From: Emergomyces orientalis
Taxonomy: Eukaryota > Ascomycota > Eurotiomycetes > Onygenales > Ajellomycetaceae
DNA length: 64,000 nt
Assembly: GCA_002110485.1 (NCBI GenBank)
Contig: MOWL01000068.1
Location: 682,001-746,000, forward strand
Direction of reading: 5' to 3'
Both the position numbers and the translations under genes were made by a program. Below the pieces are notes generated by a model. It did no database searches. It had not been told where the DNA came from and saw nothing but the letters and a program-made list of their open reading frames with translations. Of this stretch, positions 10,329-22,100 are shown piece by piece; within the stretch, counting starts at the first letter, position 1; the number at the start of each line of letters is the position of its first letter.

Positions 10329-13300
10329 TTACTCCCCCTTCAACCGATCCTGATGAACCTCAAACGCATCCTTCAACAAATCCTGCTCCTCCTTAATATG
10401 GCTAGCCTTCAACCCCGTCGCCACACTCGCACTCGGATTCCGGCCCGCATACAGCACATGGCGCCGGTTATGATGCACAGTCTCGTTCAACAACGTCTCA
10501 ATGCGCGGTTGCATGAAGCTCCATGCGCCCGCGTTCAGTGGCTCCTCTTGGCACCACACGATATTCTTGGCGTTCGGGTAGCTGTCCAGGTTGTCCTTCA
10601 GTTGTTGCCAGGGGAATGGGTGCATTTGCTCGATACGGGTTATGGCAGTGTCCGTGATTCCATGGGCAGCGCGGTGTTTTTGTAAGGCGGCGTAGACTTG
10701 GCCGGAGCAGATGATTACGCGCTCGATAGCTTCGTGGTTGTTCACGGCTAGAGTGCCGTGTTCTGGGTCGGGGATTATCCATTGGAAGTGCGACTCGCCG
10801 GTGAAATCTTCGAGGGGGGAGCGGCAGAGGGGGTGGCGGAGGAGGGATTTAGAGAAGAAGATTATTAGGGCTGGGTTGGGGGTGTTAGTTTTCGGATATT
10901 TAGAGAGACACGGAAAAGGGAGATAAGCTTGACTTACGTTTTCGGAATTGTCGGTTCATCTGTCTGCGCATGACGTGGAACAAGTTGGATGGTGTGGTCA
11001 TGTAGGCAATCTGCATGTTGCAATCCTGGTGTTGTCGGTCGATTCTGTCAGCGGTGGGGAACTCTCTTGGGTCCTCGTTACACAGCTGGAGGTAACGTTC
11101 TATTCTAGCGGACGAGTGTTCGGGCCCCTGGCCGTCATAACCGTGTGGCAGCGACATAACAAGCCCAGACCGTTGGAGCCACTTGGATTCACCAGATGCG
11201 ATGAACTGATCGATGATACATTGAGCGTTGTTGGCGAAATCACCGAATTGAGCCTCCCACATTACAAACGCATCGGGCGAGGTTAGGGAGTAGCCGTATT
11301 CGAAGCCCAGACTGCCACACATGTCAGTATATATAACAATCGCCAGTAGCTCTTCCGAGAGACATTTGAAAGAGAAAAATAGAGAGACTATTAAACTTAC
11401 ACGCCAAACTCGCTAAGCGAAGAATTCGCGATTACAAACTTCCCTTGGTCAGGGCTAATATGCTGCAGCGGAGTGTAAGTAGTCTCATTCTCCTGGTCGT
11501 GCAGGACGGCATGGCGCTGCGAGAAAGTACCACGCTCCACATCCTGTCCAGAGACACGCACATGGTGACCCTCAGCACAGAGAGTACCAAATGCAAGCGC
11601 CTCAGCGGTCGACCAATCGATATTCTGGCCTTCGTCGACGCTCTTTTTCCGGCTTGCCAAGATACGTTTAAGGTTACGGTGCACTGTGAAGTTTTCGGGG
11701 ATGGCGCCAAGGATGTCGCCGATTTTCTTCAGCTCTTCTACGGGGACACCGGTGGGTGGGTGGGGGAGGACTTCAGTAGCCAGTTCCTTGGGGGATTTAA
11801 AACCGTTCCATGCGGAAGTGAGCCACTCCTTGCTGGAAGGTTGGTAGTCCTTGCTGCGATCGAAGCTGTCGTTCAACATTCCCCAGACCCATTTCTTGTG
11901 CTCCTCAATGTCCTCCTTAGTGAAGGTCTTCTCCTTGATCAACTTGTCAACATACTTGTCCAGTTGGTTAGTCTGCTCTGCGATGCGCTTGTACATCAGG
12001 GGCTGGGTGAAGGAAGGCTGATCTGTTTCGTTATGGCCCTGTTTCCGGTAGCAGACGATGTCGATAACCACATCGCGCTTGAAGGTTGCGCGCCAGTCAG
12101 CCGCCATCTGGCAGACGTAGTTGAGCGCTTCAACATCATCTCCGTTGACGTGGAACACGGGCGCGTCGATTGCCTTGGCGATATCAGAGCAGTAAGGGGT
12201 GGAACGAGCAAAGCGGGGGTCAGTGGTGAAACCAATCTGGTTATTTACGATGATATGGATTGTTCCTCCGGTGGAGTACGCAGGCAGCGAGTGGAATCCC
12301 ATAGTCTCGTAAACGACACCCTGCGCAGCAAATGCAGCATCACCGTGAAGCAACACACCCATGGCGCTGTTGAATTCCTTTTCGTCGTTATTGTAATGCT
12401 GGATGGCGCGAGTCTTTCCGAGAACAACGGGGTCCTCAGCTTCTAGATGCGACGGGTTAGCGACGAGGGAGAGCTGCACGCGCTTGCCGGAAGGCGTAGG
12501 GCGCTCGAAGTTCATGCCAAGATGGTACTTGACGTCTCCGGATCCTTCGTCGGATGGCTCCACGGTACCGCTAAATTCGCTGAAGATAGATTCATTGGGT
12601 TTCCGCACAACGTTACTTAGCACATTGAGACGACCACGATGTGGCATACCAATAACAATATCCTTGATGCCGTAGTCGACGCTGCGATCAATTAGAGCCT
12701 TCATTCCAGGAACCAGGGTTTCGCAGCCTTCCAGGCCGAAACGCTTATCGTTGGGGAATTTGGTAGCAAGGAAAGCTTCGAAACTGGAGCTCCAAATCAG
12801 GCGATCCAAGATGCGACGTTTCTCATCGACGGAGTATTTGTAAGGAGTAGGGATCTCGACACGATCGCGGATCCAATCGCAAGGCACCCGATCAGGGATG
12901 TGAATATACTCGATACCGTACGAACCGCAGTAAATCTTCTCGCAGGCCACAATGATCTCCCTCAGGGTCATCTTTTTCCGCGACTCTGTCTCGAAACGTG
13001 GCAGAATGCCGGGTCCAAGGGCGAATTCCTGGTCAAGGTCGTTTTCGGTGAATCCATAATGATCCAGTTCCAGCTCCTTGGGCTTGCTGTATCCGAAAGC
13101 TTCAGCTTCTCCACGAATTCCCAGGGGGTCGATCTTTGCTTTGTGATGTCCACGGGCCTGGTATGCGCGCACTAGGAGCTGGACTTTCAAATGGTTCGAA
13201 ACTTCAGTTCCGGCAGCAGTGGCGGTTCCGGCGCCAGGCATATGTTGAGGGACGCCGCCAGTTGGGGTTGGGACGAGGGTTGGGGGAGGTTGGAAAGCTT

Positions 13301-13831
13301 GGGAGATGGGCATATTGCCATCTTCCATATTGCGGAAGTATGTTTGCCATGAGACATGAACACTTGTAGGGTCCTTTTTCCAAGCCACATACATCTCATC
13401 AATGTAATTTGCGGCGCTCCCTTGGAGGAAGGAATCGTTTGGATCCTTCAAAAAGCCGAATACGTCAGTTTCAAGCCATAACTGATATACGCTGTTCTAT
13501 GAGGTAAAAAACAACATCGCTCAATCGCAACTGGAAAGTTGAAAATACCAAGGAAACGAAAATGTGAAGAAGGGTTGGAAAATATACATACCACTCCCTT
13601 ATTGGTGTCCTCGGCCGCAATGGCATAATATCTCTTCTGATTCCATACATGCTGGCGACCAACGACAGCCAACGGTCTCCGCGACGCTAGGCGCAGCTCG
13701 GGGTTACTCCGCGACACGGCATTGGCGAATTTCGACGAGACGGCGGAAAATGACCGGATGTTGCATGCACAGGGCGAACGGCGGAGGAACGCAGCGCTCG
13801 AAGACGCCTTCACTGTAGCGGTTCGCAGCAT
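10329..13831 (-). CDS. KGD1: 2-oxoglutarate dehydrogenase E1 component, mitochondrial
   Basis: Four exons on the minus strand, 13831-13592, 13445-11401, 11311-10938 and 10870-10329, give 1066 residues, close to the usual fungal length. It is the thiamine-diphosphate E1 subunit that decarboxylates 2-oxoglutarate in the TCA cycle. The N-terminus is Arg/Ser/Ala-rich and acid-free over the first ~25 residues, typical of a mitochondrial presequence. Family landmarks include GMPHRGRLN (about 347-355), HGDAAFAAQG (about 447-456) and NNQIGFTTDP (about 481-490), which line the ThDP/Mg site. The C-terminal transketolase-like part spans exons 2-4 (SEFGVLGFEYGYSL crosses an intron). The acceptor of the first intron is uncertain: an AAG at 13446 gives the expected GV-DPNDSF join, but two upstream acceptors are also in frame. 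All other junctions are firm. Confidence 0.95.
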
Positions 13832-15604
13832 GATTGTGATTTTTGTTTTTGTTTTGTTTTGTTTCGTTCACTCACGTAAGAGACAGTTCGTCAAAAGTTC
13901 CGACGTTCAAAAGGTTGTCACAAAGTCTTCTTTGCAAAATGCAAAAGGAACCTTTAAAATCAAAGGAGACAAGAAGATTTTTCTATGAGTAAGAATTATG
14001 AATTTTTTAAAAAGAGAGACGAAAGACACATGTTCAAAAATATGAAGAAAAAAAGGGTGGTGAGGTAAAAAGGTAGGTTTACTCAACAAGGAAAAAAATC
14101 CAATCAAATATTTCCTTTCAAAAAAAAAAATTTCCCCTGCTTATCTCCTTTTTCCTGTTTTTCCTGCGCTTTCCTTGCCCTTCTCTCTATATTTCCTTTC
14201 TGCCCCGAACTACCTTATTATCTCTTCAGCGAAGAAGAAGAAAAATAATAATAACAAGGCTACGCCTCGACTATTAACCGAGTCCCGGCGCGAGACAAAT
14301 CAAAACGAGCCAGCCCCAACGAGCGGAGGTGACGATAGATATGAAAAAAAAAGGCGGGAACTACCGACTAGCACTGTCGTTCCGCCAGGCGAGACTCCCG
14401 TTTCATCAGAGAAGAGTGGTTCTTCTCCAACTGGTGGTTTCTTAAGAGGTTGTGTTGGAAAAAATCGGAATAAAATTAATTCAAGGCAATACGCTTGTGT
14501 TCAGGGGGAGGGAGACAAGCTCTAAAGTAGTAGGAAGGTATTGGGTTTCGTTTCTTCCGTAGATGTGAGAAGAAGAAGAATAAGAAGAGGAAGAAGAAAA
14601 GGGTGTTTCTTTATATTTCCAAGCGGGATGTGAGAGTAATTGAGGTTGAAAATAAAAAGAAAGGAAGAGAAGAAGAAGAAAAGAAGAAAGCTGTAACAAG
14701 GACAAAAGAGGAACCGCAGCCGATCCCCGGTTGTGGCGGGAGACTGGGCAGGGGGCTGAGTCAGCGGGTACGCGCTGTGACAGAGTGTGACAGCACAACC
14801 AATGGCACTGGTTTCAAGTTGTTTGGCATTGGCTGCTGTACCGTGTTTTGTGACCGTATTGCTGCCAAAACTGTAAAACTGGGAAGGCCAAGACCCTACC
14901 GACCAGCCAATTAGCGCGCAGGGTTGCTGGTGGGTGGGGTTAGCGGGCGTTGTTCTTGCCTGGTTATTTCCACAGCAGAACAAACTAAGTTCTTATCTGC
15001 GACTAGTACAACCGCTTTCCCGAGATGAATACAGAGTACATACTACCCAGGTACAATTCAGTACAACCAGGATTAGATACATACATCATTGCAGTGGAAT
15101 TCAATATCAAAGAGCAGTGATGGAGGCAAGGAGGTCAAAGAATGAGAAGAATAAATAAATAAAATACACAGCTACAACAGGGTAAAGTTGCGCACGCGAT
15201 CAAGAAAATGCCCGTCTCTGTTTCGCTGCCAGTCATTAGGAAATATTGACCAACCACACACAAGGTAAATAGCCCTTTTTCTTCCTCTTCCACCAATCCC
15301 CATTTCCTGATTCCCGGCTACCTAGGCAAGACTTATGATTAGTGGCCCACAAACTCTAGTGGCTGGATACTTGGCACCTCCCTAAGGATAAAGTAGGTAT
15401 GGATCCAGTGTGGTGAAACCCAGACGGCAACTCCATTATCAGATGATGAGGCGGAAAAGCCACTGCAACCGAATGGACTTGAGGATGTTTCTGACGAAGA
15501 CGAGGAAGAAACCTCCTGACGAACGGGTTGAAAGGGAAAGAATAGAGATGGGTGCTTTGAGAAGTGTAGCAGACATGAATCTCAATGTTTTTGACTCCGT
15601 GTAG
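13832..15604. other. Divergent intergenic region: KGD1 and ART-like gene promoters
   Basis: No gene supported. Between about 13960 and 14160 it is A/T-rich; about 14540-14705 is purine-rich (GAAGAA repeats). Three CCAAT boxes (two direct, one inverted) lie within 14799-14911. A TACAGAGTA motif is at 15030-15038. A short frame with acidic composition (about 15424-15519) precedes the ART-like gene and could be a 5' exon, but no joining splice site could be assigned. Confidence 0.5.
14799..14911. promoter_or_regulatory. Cluster of three CCAAT boxes
   Basis: CCAAT at 14799-14803, its reverse complement ATTGG at 14828-14832, and CCAAT at 14907-14911. In ascomycetes the Hap2/3/5 complex binds CCAAT, and KGD1 is a classic Hap target in yeast. 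Here the cluster lies about 1 kb upstream of the KGD1 start and about 0.7 kb upstream of the ART-like gene, so which gene it serves is not clear. Confidence 0.35.
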
Positions 15605-16671
15605 ATGAGTAGCGAAGATTATCCCGGTGAAATTCCTGAAGAAATTACGGATATGATGAGCGAAACATGCAGTGAGTAAACAATTTCGCACACCCAATTT
15701 TTCTTTTCTTTTCTTTTTTAGTTTAAGAGTCTGTTATCTAACTTGGACTACCACTAGCAATGCAAATGATCGGGCCTATCTGGAGTATTTTTTGGCTTGC
15801 TGGGTATGATGACCTCGTCAAGGTCATCAACGACCCAGCATACGTTCTTAAAGATGAAATCATGGCTATACCGCCTGGATGTTCCGTAGGGCCTTTCTTA
15901 CTGAATCTGTTGTATGAGGAAGGAAAGATCCCGGAAGAACTGTACTGGCAGCACGAATACCCTCAAGCTGATAGAAACATACGAGTTATACCGGTGCGTG
16001 CTGTGGGGATTCCCCCCCATGTTACTGACCAGATCAGACCAGCTGCTGTTTCGGATCTCTGCCAGTTTGCTCGGCCCCAAAACCTACCGAACACCGTTCA
16101 AACTCTCTATATGAAACGTCACAAAAAGAGTGATGTTTTTTGCAAGCAAGCCAAAGATCATCTCGGAGCTGATATTATGAACAACCCCAATGTATCCTTC
16201 CGTGGATTGAGCCTAATTACCCTGGAACAGATCCTGGCATTCTTTATCCCCACTGCACGATCAGCCTCGTTCGACCATGAATTTGGCCCTGGGATATACA
16301 CCACCTCTGACTTTTCACTAGCAGAGGCGTATGCCGGCGCAAATGGGGCGATCATGGTCTTCAAGAATACAGATTATCGCAACCTCGGAGTGTGGCGGCC
16401 CCAAAGAGCAGAGTGGAATTCACTTGTTGCCGCCTGGTGTCGGCTCCCGATGAAAGACATACGATTACCAGATCAATATAAAACCGCTGATGTCATTGTG
16501 GGACCAACGTCTACAGGGAAGGCCAGGGGGCCAAGGACAACAATGATTCGAGAGCCAAGCCATGATGTTGTACATCAAGCCCATGTTAGCTATCGCAGTT
16601 GTGAGCGTTTAGCAGCGTCGCTCGTCGCCATCATTTATCTCAAAATTAAAGGGAGGAAATATGGCTTCTAG
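15605..16671 (+). CDS. ADP-ribosyltransferase-like (DUF3990-like) protein
   Basis: Two exons, 15605-15671 and 15758-16671, joined in phase 1 (donor GTGAGT; CTAAC branch at about 15739; acceptor TAG), give 326 residues. The N-terminus is acidic. Residues 170-173 read FRGL, followed ~25 residues later by FGPGIYTTSDFSLAEAYAG (198-216), then GAIMVF, a WRPQRAEW segment (to 242) and ADVIVGP (266-272). This order (an FRG/HGT-like strand, a G-x-Y-T-T turn with an A-helix, then a beta-core) resembles the ADP-ribosyltransferase fold of DUF3990/PARP-like proteins. No catalytic Glu of an EXE motif is obvious, so activity is uncertain. There is no signal peptide. A further 5' exon cannot be excluded. The gene stands alone between KGD1 and a long intergenic region. 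Confidence 0.65.
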
Positions 16672-16992
16672 GAAGAAATCGACTGAAATGAGATGATCCA
16701 ACTTGAATGGCAGTTTTGTTTTGTTCTTTTACTGTTACTGCTGCTCTGCTTATTCTCTCACTCTCTTCTACTACGTTCTCTCTCTTTTATTTGGTCTCCT
16801 TTTTCTTCCTATTTTTTTTTCTTCACTTTTGTGAATACCCTGGCGTTTGGTGGTCCTTGAAAAGTTTGTTGACCTCGAGGAGTGATTTGACTACGAGAGT
16901 AACTAATGTCTCTGAAGGTCATGAAGTATTTCGGATCAAATTGACCATCAACCCAGAGAGGGGCTATTGTCCACCTTCCACCCTCCCCTTGA

Positions 16993-17022
<30 letters not shown>
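16993..17022. repeat. (AAT)n microsatellite
   Basis: About ten uninterrupted AAT units just downstream of the ART-like gene. Confidence 0.9.
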
Positions 17023-17026
<4 letters not shown>

Positions 17027-18023
17027 AGAAAAAAAATTGGCCACGAGTTGGTCCCTGCAATAAATTGTCCGTGTACAGTACATGCACTGTAAATACTACT
17101 GATTACCGCGTATCATGAAATAGGTTGTTGCTGTCTTGGCCTCCGTTGGTAAACCTCCTCGTCTCGGAGGTCAGTGGTATCCCTACCATCTAGAACGACA
17201 TTAAAGGTCCCCCCTGCCCGCTAAAAAGGCGAAAAAAATGAGAAAATATCCCATGGGGTACAGTTTAATTAGTACCTCAAGGTCGTTTAGTTAACTACTC
17301 CTTTACATCAACCCGCATGAACACACAACCCCTTTCCAGATTAATTAACCCCCATCCAATCACTCAATCGGGCATCAACTCCAGTCCCCCAAGGCGCTTC
17401 GTGGCGGTGCAACCTGACAGTTAAGTTGAGCCAATTTAAAGGTGAAAAATACAACGAATAATTCGCGGTATGTAAATAATAAAATATTCCAATACATCTC
17501 AAGTTTTGGGGCCCACACTCAAATAGATTATCATGACAGAATAAGGGCACAGAAGTGGGATATGAAGGAGGGATTGTTTTGCAATTAACCTTGGTAGTTA
17601 GCAGCTCAAGGAGAAGAGGAGAGAGGAACACACACCACAACTGAAGATCGAAAAAGGAGAAAACCTGAAGATGACAAGTAGGAAGCAAAAAATAAAACAA
17701 AATAAAATAAAACCCAGGCCTCAAGAGTGGGATGGAATACACCACCCAGTAATAGCCAGGCCTGGAAGGTGGTTGATTGAATGGGGGTGGGGTTACTCCT
17801 GTTATTTCCACGACGAAGCTAGAGATCTGTACTAAATAAAATATTTTTCTTCTCTCGTGATTCCTTGCCTCGGGAATCAAAACGGCGCCAATAATGCCTC
17901 AATATAGTAGCTTTACATAGATAATATAACCTACGTTGATACCCATGCCATATATATGTACAGCACGATAATGATGGAAAGAAATGAAACGGGCTGATAA
18001 TCATGCCCATTTGCTTAAATATC

Positions 18024-18093
18024 ATCAGCAATCAGCAATCAGTAATCAGCAATCAGCCATCAGCCATCAGCCATCACTGATCATCTATCACCA
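18024..18093. repeat. 7-bp tandem array (ATCAGCA/ATCAGCC)
   Basis: Ten consecutive 7-bp units starting ATCA. The first four are ATCAGCA or ATCAGTA, the next three ATCAGCC, and the last three are degenerate (ATCACTG, ATCATCT, ATCACCA). The unit is too short and has no spacers, so it is not CRISPR-like. Confidence 0.9.
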
Positions 18094-19118
18094 ATTTGTC
18101 AAAACATCGTGATCGTTTTAATCATCAGGCTGTCAACCGGGTACATATGAAGACCAATCCCCCATCCAGCTGACCCCATGCTGGGCAACAGGCTAGTAAT
18201 GTAAAATACCCTGGGAATCATCGTCATGAGAACGCCACATTTACTTCGGGAGGCACTGTATACACGGATAGCATAAAGAGTGTGCGTGGGCGTCATTTCA
18301 AAGACTAGCACTAAAAATAACAAGGCGGAGCAGTGGGGTGGGGGAGCCATTCTCGGCCGGACTCCGTATTCGGCCTCCAATATTCACACCGGCTCTATGT
18401 TATTGGTTTTGGGGTATTGCATGTATGAATTTATGCAGAAACGTCTCGATTTCTCATTTTTTAGTTATTGTATGCAGGCTGGTAGAAGGGGGTAGCGGGG
18501 AAAGCCTTTTCAAATACAAAAAATGACAGTATTGATTCCCAAGTCCTTTCCTCGAGGAAGAAAAGAACACCCGATGTAGATGAATAGGTAAAGTATGTAC
18601 AATGGTAACTACAAATGCAAGATATCAACACTCTTTCCTGTTATAAGTATTCACATTCAAACCCAAATCCAAATTCTGAGTCTTCTCCCCTCCCCGTATT
18701 CATCTCGTAGCTTAAGATTCGTGGGTATCATAAATCATAGAAAAGTATGTAGAAGGGTAAATTTGTATAAAAAAAAAGGGGGAGGGGGATGTACCAAAAA
18801 GAACCAGAAAAACAAGCCTTAACATTGACATCAACAAAAAGGCCAGGTAGAAAGAAGTATAATAGTTACGGGAGTGAAAGTAAATTATCTCAGCAAACGA
18901 CAAATGAATCCAACTATTTCGTAGGTATAGTTTGGTATAGTGAAGTATATAGAAATATCTCAAATATATCCGGAAATATAAAAATCGGGAAAGAGAGACA
19001 GGTAAACCTACATCCGCTCTTCCGTAAACGGTAGAGCAAAGGAAAGCGAAGCACCCAAGAATAGGTTATTTCCTCCTTTCTTTCGTTCTCCCTTTTCCCT
19101 GTTTCATTTTTTTTCTTT

Positions 19119-22100
19119 TCATATGAGCCCCCCAGCCATGGTCTCCCTCTCCACAACCTCGAGCTCCCCACTCCCACTCGTACGCCGCCTCTCTAGCACC
19201 CACCGATCACCACCCGCTTCATCAGTCTCCTTGACGTAGCTGATGCTCTCGGTCGTGCTGTTGGCGCGGCTATGCTGAGATATGCTGCTGTTGATGTTGT
19301 CCTCCTTAGGGTAAGGCGAGGCGGCCGCAACGGCAGTGGCAGCGGCGATGTTGGCTTTGTCAGTGTCTATTGAGAGTGAGAGGTGGGAATGATGATGATG
19401 ATGAAGATGATGATGGTGGTGGTGGCTATGCAGATGCTGGGGTGGGTGTTGCTCGGAGTGCTTGGATGGAGGGAAGGGTTTCTCTTTTTCGGTCGGGGAC
19501 GTTGTGTAGTTGTAGATATGAGTGGTGGTAAGGGGTGAGAAATCGTTGTCCACTTGATAGTTATTCTGCTGTTGATGATGGTTGCGATGCGAGTGGGAAT
19601 GAGTATGCGAATAGGAGTGCTGCTGGGAGACGTTGATGTTACTATAACTGTTACTTTCCATGCCCACGGGCGACCCAGCCAACATCGTATTGTTATTATT
19701 GCCGCTGCTCCCACTTCGCCCCTGCTCAACCAAAATGTCATGAAAACTGGCAAAGCTGCCCCGGCTTGATGCCGCCGCTGCCACAGTAGTCGCAACAGGA
19801 GAACTGCCAGGATGCCCTTGGCTGGCCGCACTACTCTGCAAGCTCCCATTGCTTCCCCCCCACGCCCCACGCCTTAGCTTCATCAGCGCATTCATTTGAT
19901 CATCAATACTGCCCATATCACCAAGATGTGCCAGAGGCGGAGGGCTCGTCAATGACACACTCGTACTGCCAGCAGCGACGGCGGCATGGGCCGTCAACGA
20001 AATGATGGAGTTTCGCGTACTCCACTCACTACGCTCAGTAATGGGAGTGAGGCTGGGTTCCTGGAAATTGACACGGCCACTGTGGCTCCTCGTGATGCCC
20101 TCGACGCCGCGCGTGCCAAAGTAGCCGCCCAGCACCAGCTGGCCCTCGCAGTTGTTACCCAGAGCCTGTGGATAGAAGCCAAATTCCTGCCCGTAGAATC
20201 CCTCATCGTCGTTCTCGAGGGCTTCAGCGTTGGCGGCCGCGATGATCGGGTCGTCGTCGAGGTAGTCGTCGTTGTAGTCGAAGTCATCGAAGACTTCTTC
20301 AAAAGGCATTGAGTCGACGTTTTGGCTGACGCGGCTGTCATCTGCTGTCAGGCCTGGATGGGAGTCCGGGGAAAGTGGAGCGCTGCCTGCACCACTAGAC
20401 TGTTCGCTGACGCTACCACTTCGCTCGAATCGTCCCCTCAGAGCGGCTTCGTTGGCGGCTTTGGCAAGGGCGCTGTGATATTTCTCGAGATTGCCTTCTG
20501 TCAAACCACGAACGGTGCTGGGTATCATTTTTGGGTCCGATATACTGCCCGCCACTCCATGTGTGTCTTCGTTCTTGCTAGAAATATTGAGCTGCATTAG
20601 ACTGTTCTGGGCCGCAAGTGGTACCTTTCCATCATCATTATCGGTACTACCATGCTCTTCTGCTTGTTGATCGTCATCCACGGTGGTCCCGTCACCACCA
20701 GTCAGGATCGGCAACTGAGTCCTAAATTTTGGCTTCCTCTCGTATAGATGGCTAGTCTCATCGTCGAAAACAGATTCGTCGAATTTTTCACCATCGATTT
20801 CCCCCAAGATATCATCGATCATGCCATCGTCAAAGTACATATCGTCTTCATCGCTTTCGAAAAACGAAGACTTCTCCTCCACCCCTTGGCTGAAATTTGG
20901 TGGTGGTCGTTGGAACGAGGATTCACTGGTCACTGTCGTAGCGCCTGCACCATTTTGAAAGAAAGCAGCGTTGTTGGGTAGTGGACTATTGGACGAAGGC
21001 ATACCACTAGCCCCAGGGGCGAGGCCAGCAAATGCAGGGTTAGGACTTATCATTAGAGGAGTTGGCATGTCGTTCTCCGGTGAGCGAGGTGCGGAGGAGT
21101 TCAAATCCAGCGGACTCATAGGATTAGACATTACAGTGGGCAGTACAGGTACGAACAACTGATTCCCGGGTGGTCTAAAAACGTGTCCCTGGCTCGTAAA
21201 TCCATCAAATTCATCTCCAAAATCCGCATCGGCATTTATGCCAGGGATCTTCTCCTCCAACCCGTCATCATCCATCATGGCATCATAGTCAAAATCTTCT
21301 GAGTCAGAATCATTCGACCGATCAAGTTGTGCTTTCGCCCTCTTGGCAGCTTCTTTTTGCTTGTGTTTTTCCTCCATAATACGCTCCTGGGATGTTGAGT
21401 CTCCGTTCGCCATATCAAAACTAAATCGCGAAGCGTTGCTTGTGAGATGCCTGGGTAAACCCGAAGGTTGAAACGAGCCATCGTGAACCATTGAAGCCTT
21501 AGATCTTGTGCTGGATGACCTGACATCGGAAGACATCGACGCCCGTTGCTCCTTTTGTTTGTTTGTGCTTGCTTGTCGCAAAGGTAACGGCGTATCGTAG
21601 AGTTCTACAGCAGAATGCGGTCGAGCAGAGGATGTCGTGGGGCCACTCGACGAAGTTTCAGGGTATCCTCTATCACTATTCACTTGCGGACTGCGTTTCT
21701 GATTTCCCAGACTTTCTTTCGGCAAAGGAGCAGGGGACGGATTAGTATTTTTATTTTGACCATCCTGCGCATTCACCGACTGACTATTCACAGGCTGCTG
21801 CTTCATCATAGGCACATTCGGCCTCGGCCGCGGGGCTGAGAAATCATGAAAAAGCTTCCCTCGAATCCTTGGATCATAATCATCAGGCAACGCAGGTAGT
21901 CCCAGCCTACCTGAACCTACATCGTCCAGGCGGGGGGTAAGCGTCTGTCCAGATCGACGACGTGCCAGAAGAGCCATGGGGTTAAGGAGATTCAATCGCG
22001 TTTTCCCCGTTCGAGACGGGGCGGGTTCGTGGTTGGCATCATGGTTGCTAATATCACGCCGAGAGCTGCTACTGCTGCTGTTGTTATTGCTGTTGCTGGT

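Larger units (their letters stand above)
16672..19118. other. Long convergent intergenic region with simple repeats
   Basis: About 2.4 kb between the ends of two convergent genes. It contains an (AAT)n run (about 16993-17022), a 7-bp tandem array (18024-18093) and scattered A-rich tracts. The largest open frame (17341-17880, minus) is hydrophobic, without recognisable domain or splice context, and is not called. No tRNA or other RNA gene was recognised. Confidence 0.5.

Noticed and set aside
11445..12446. 333-codon + strand open frame
   Set aside because: It lies antisense to the large KGD1 exon, which has unmistakable E1 motifs; it is a shadow frame of a strongly biased coding sequence.
17341..17880. 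179-codon minus-strand frame with hydrophobic stretches
   Set aside because: No recognised domain or splice context, and composition typical of T-rich intergenic DNA.
18024..18093. CRISPR-like array
   Set aside because: Units are 7 bp with no spacers, and the genome is eukaryotic; it is a simple tandem repeat.
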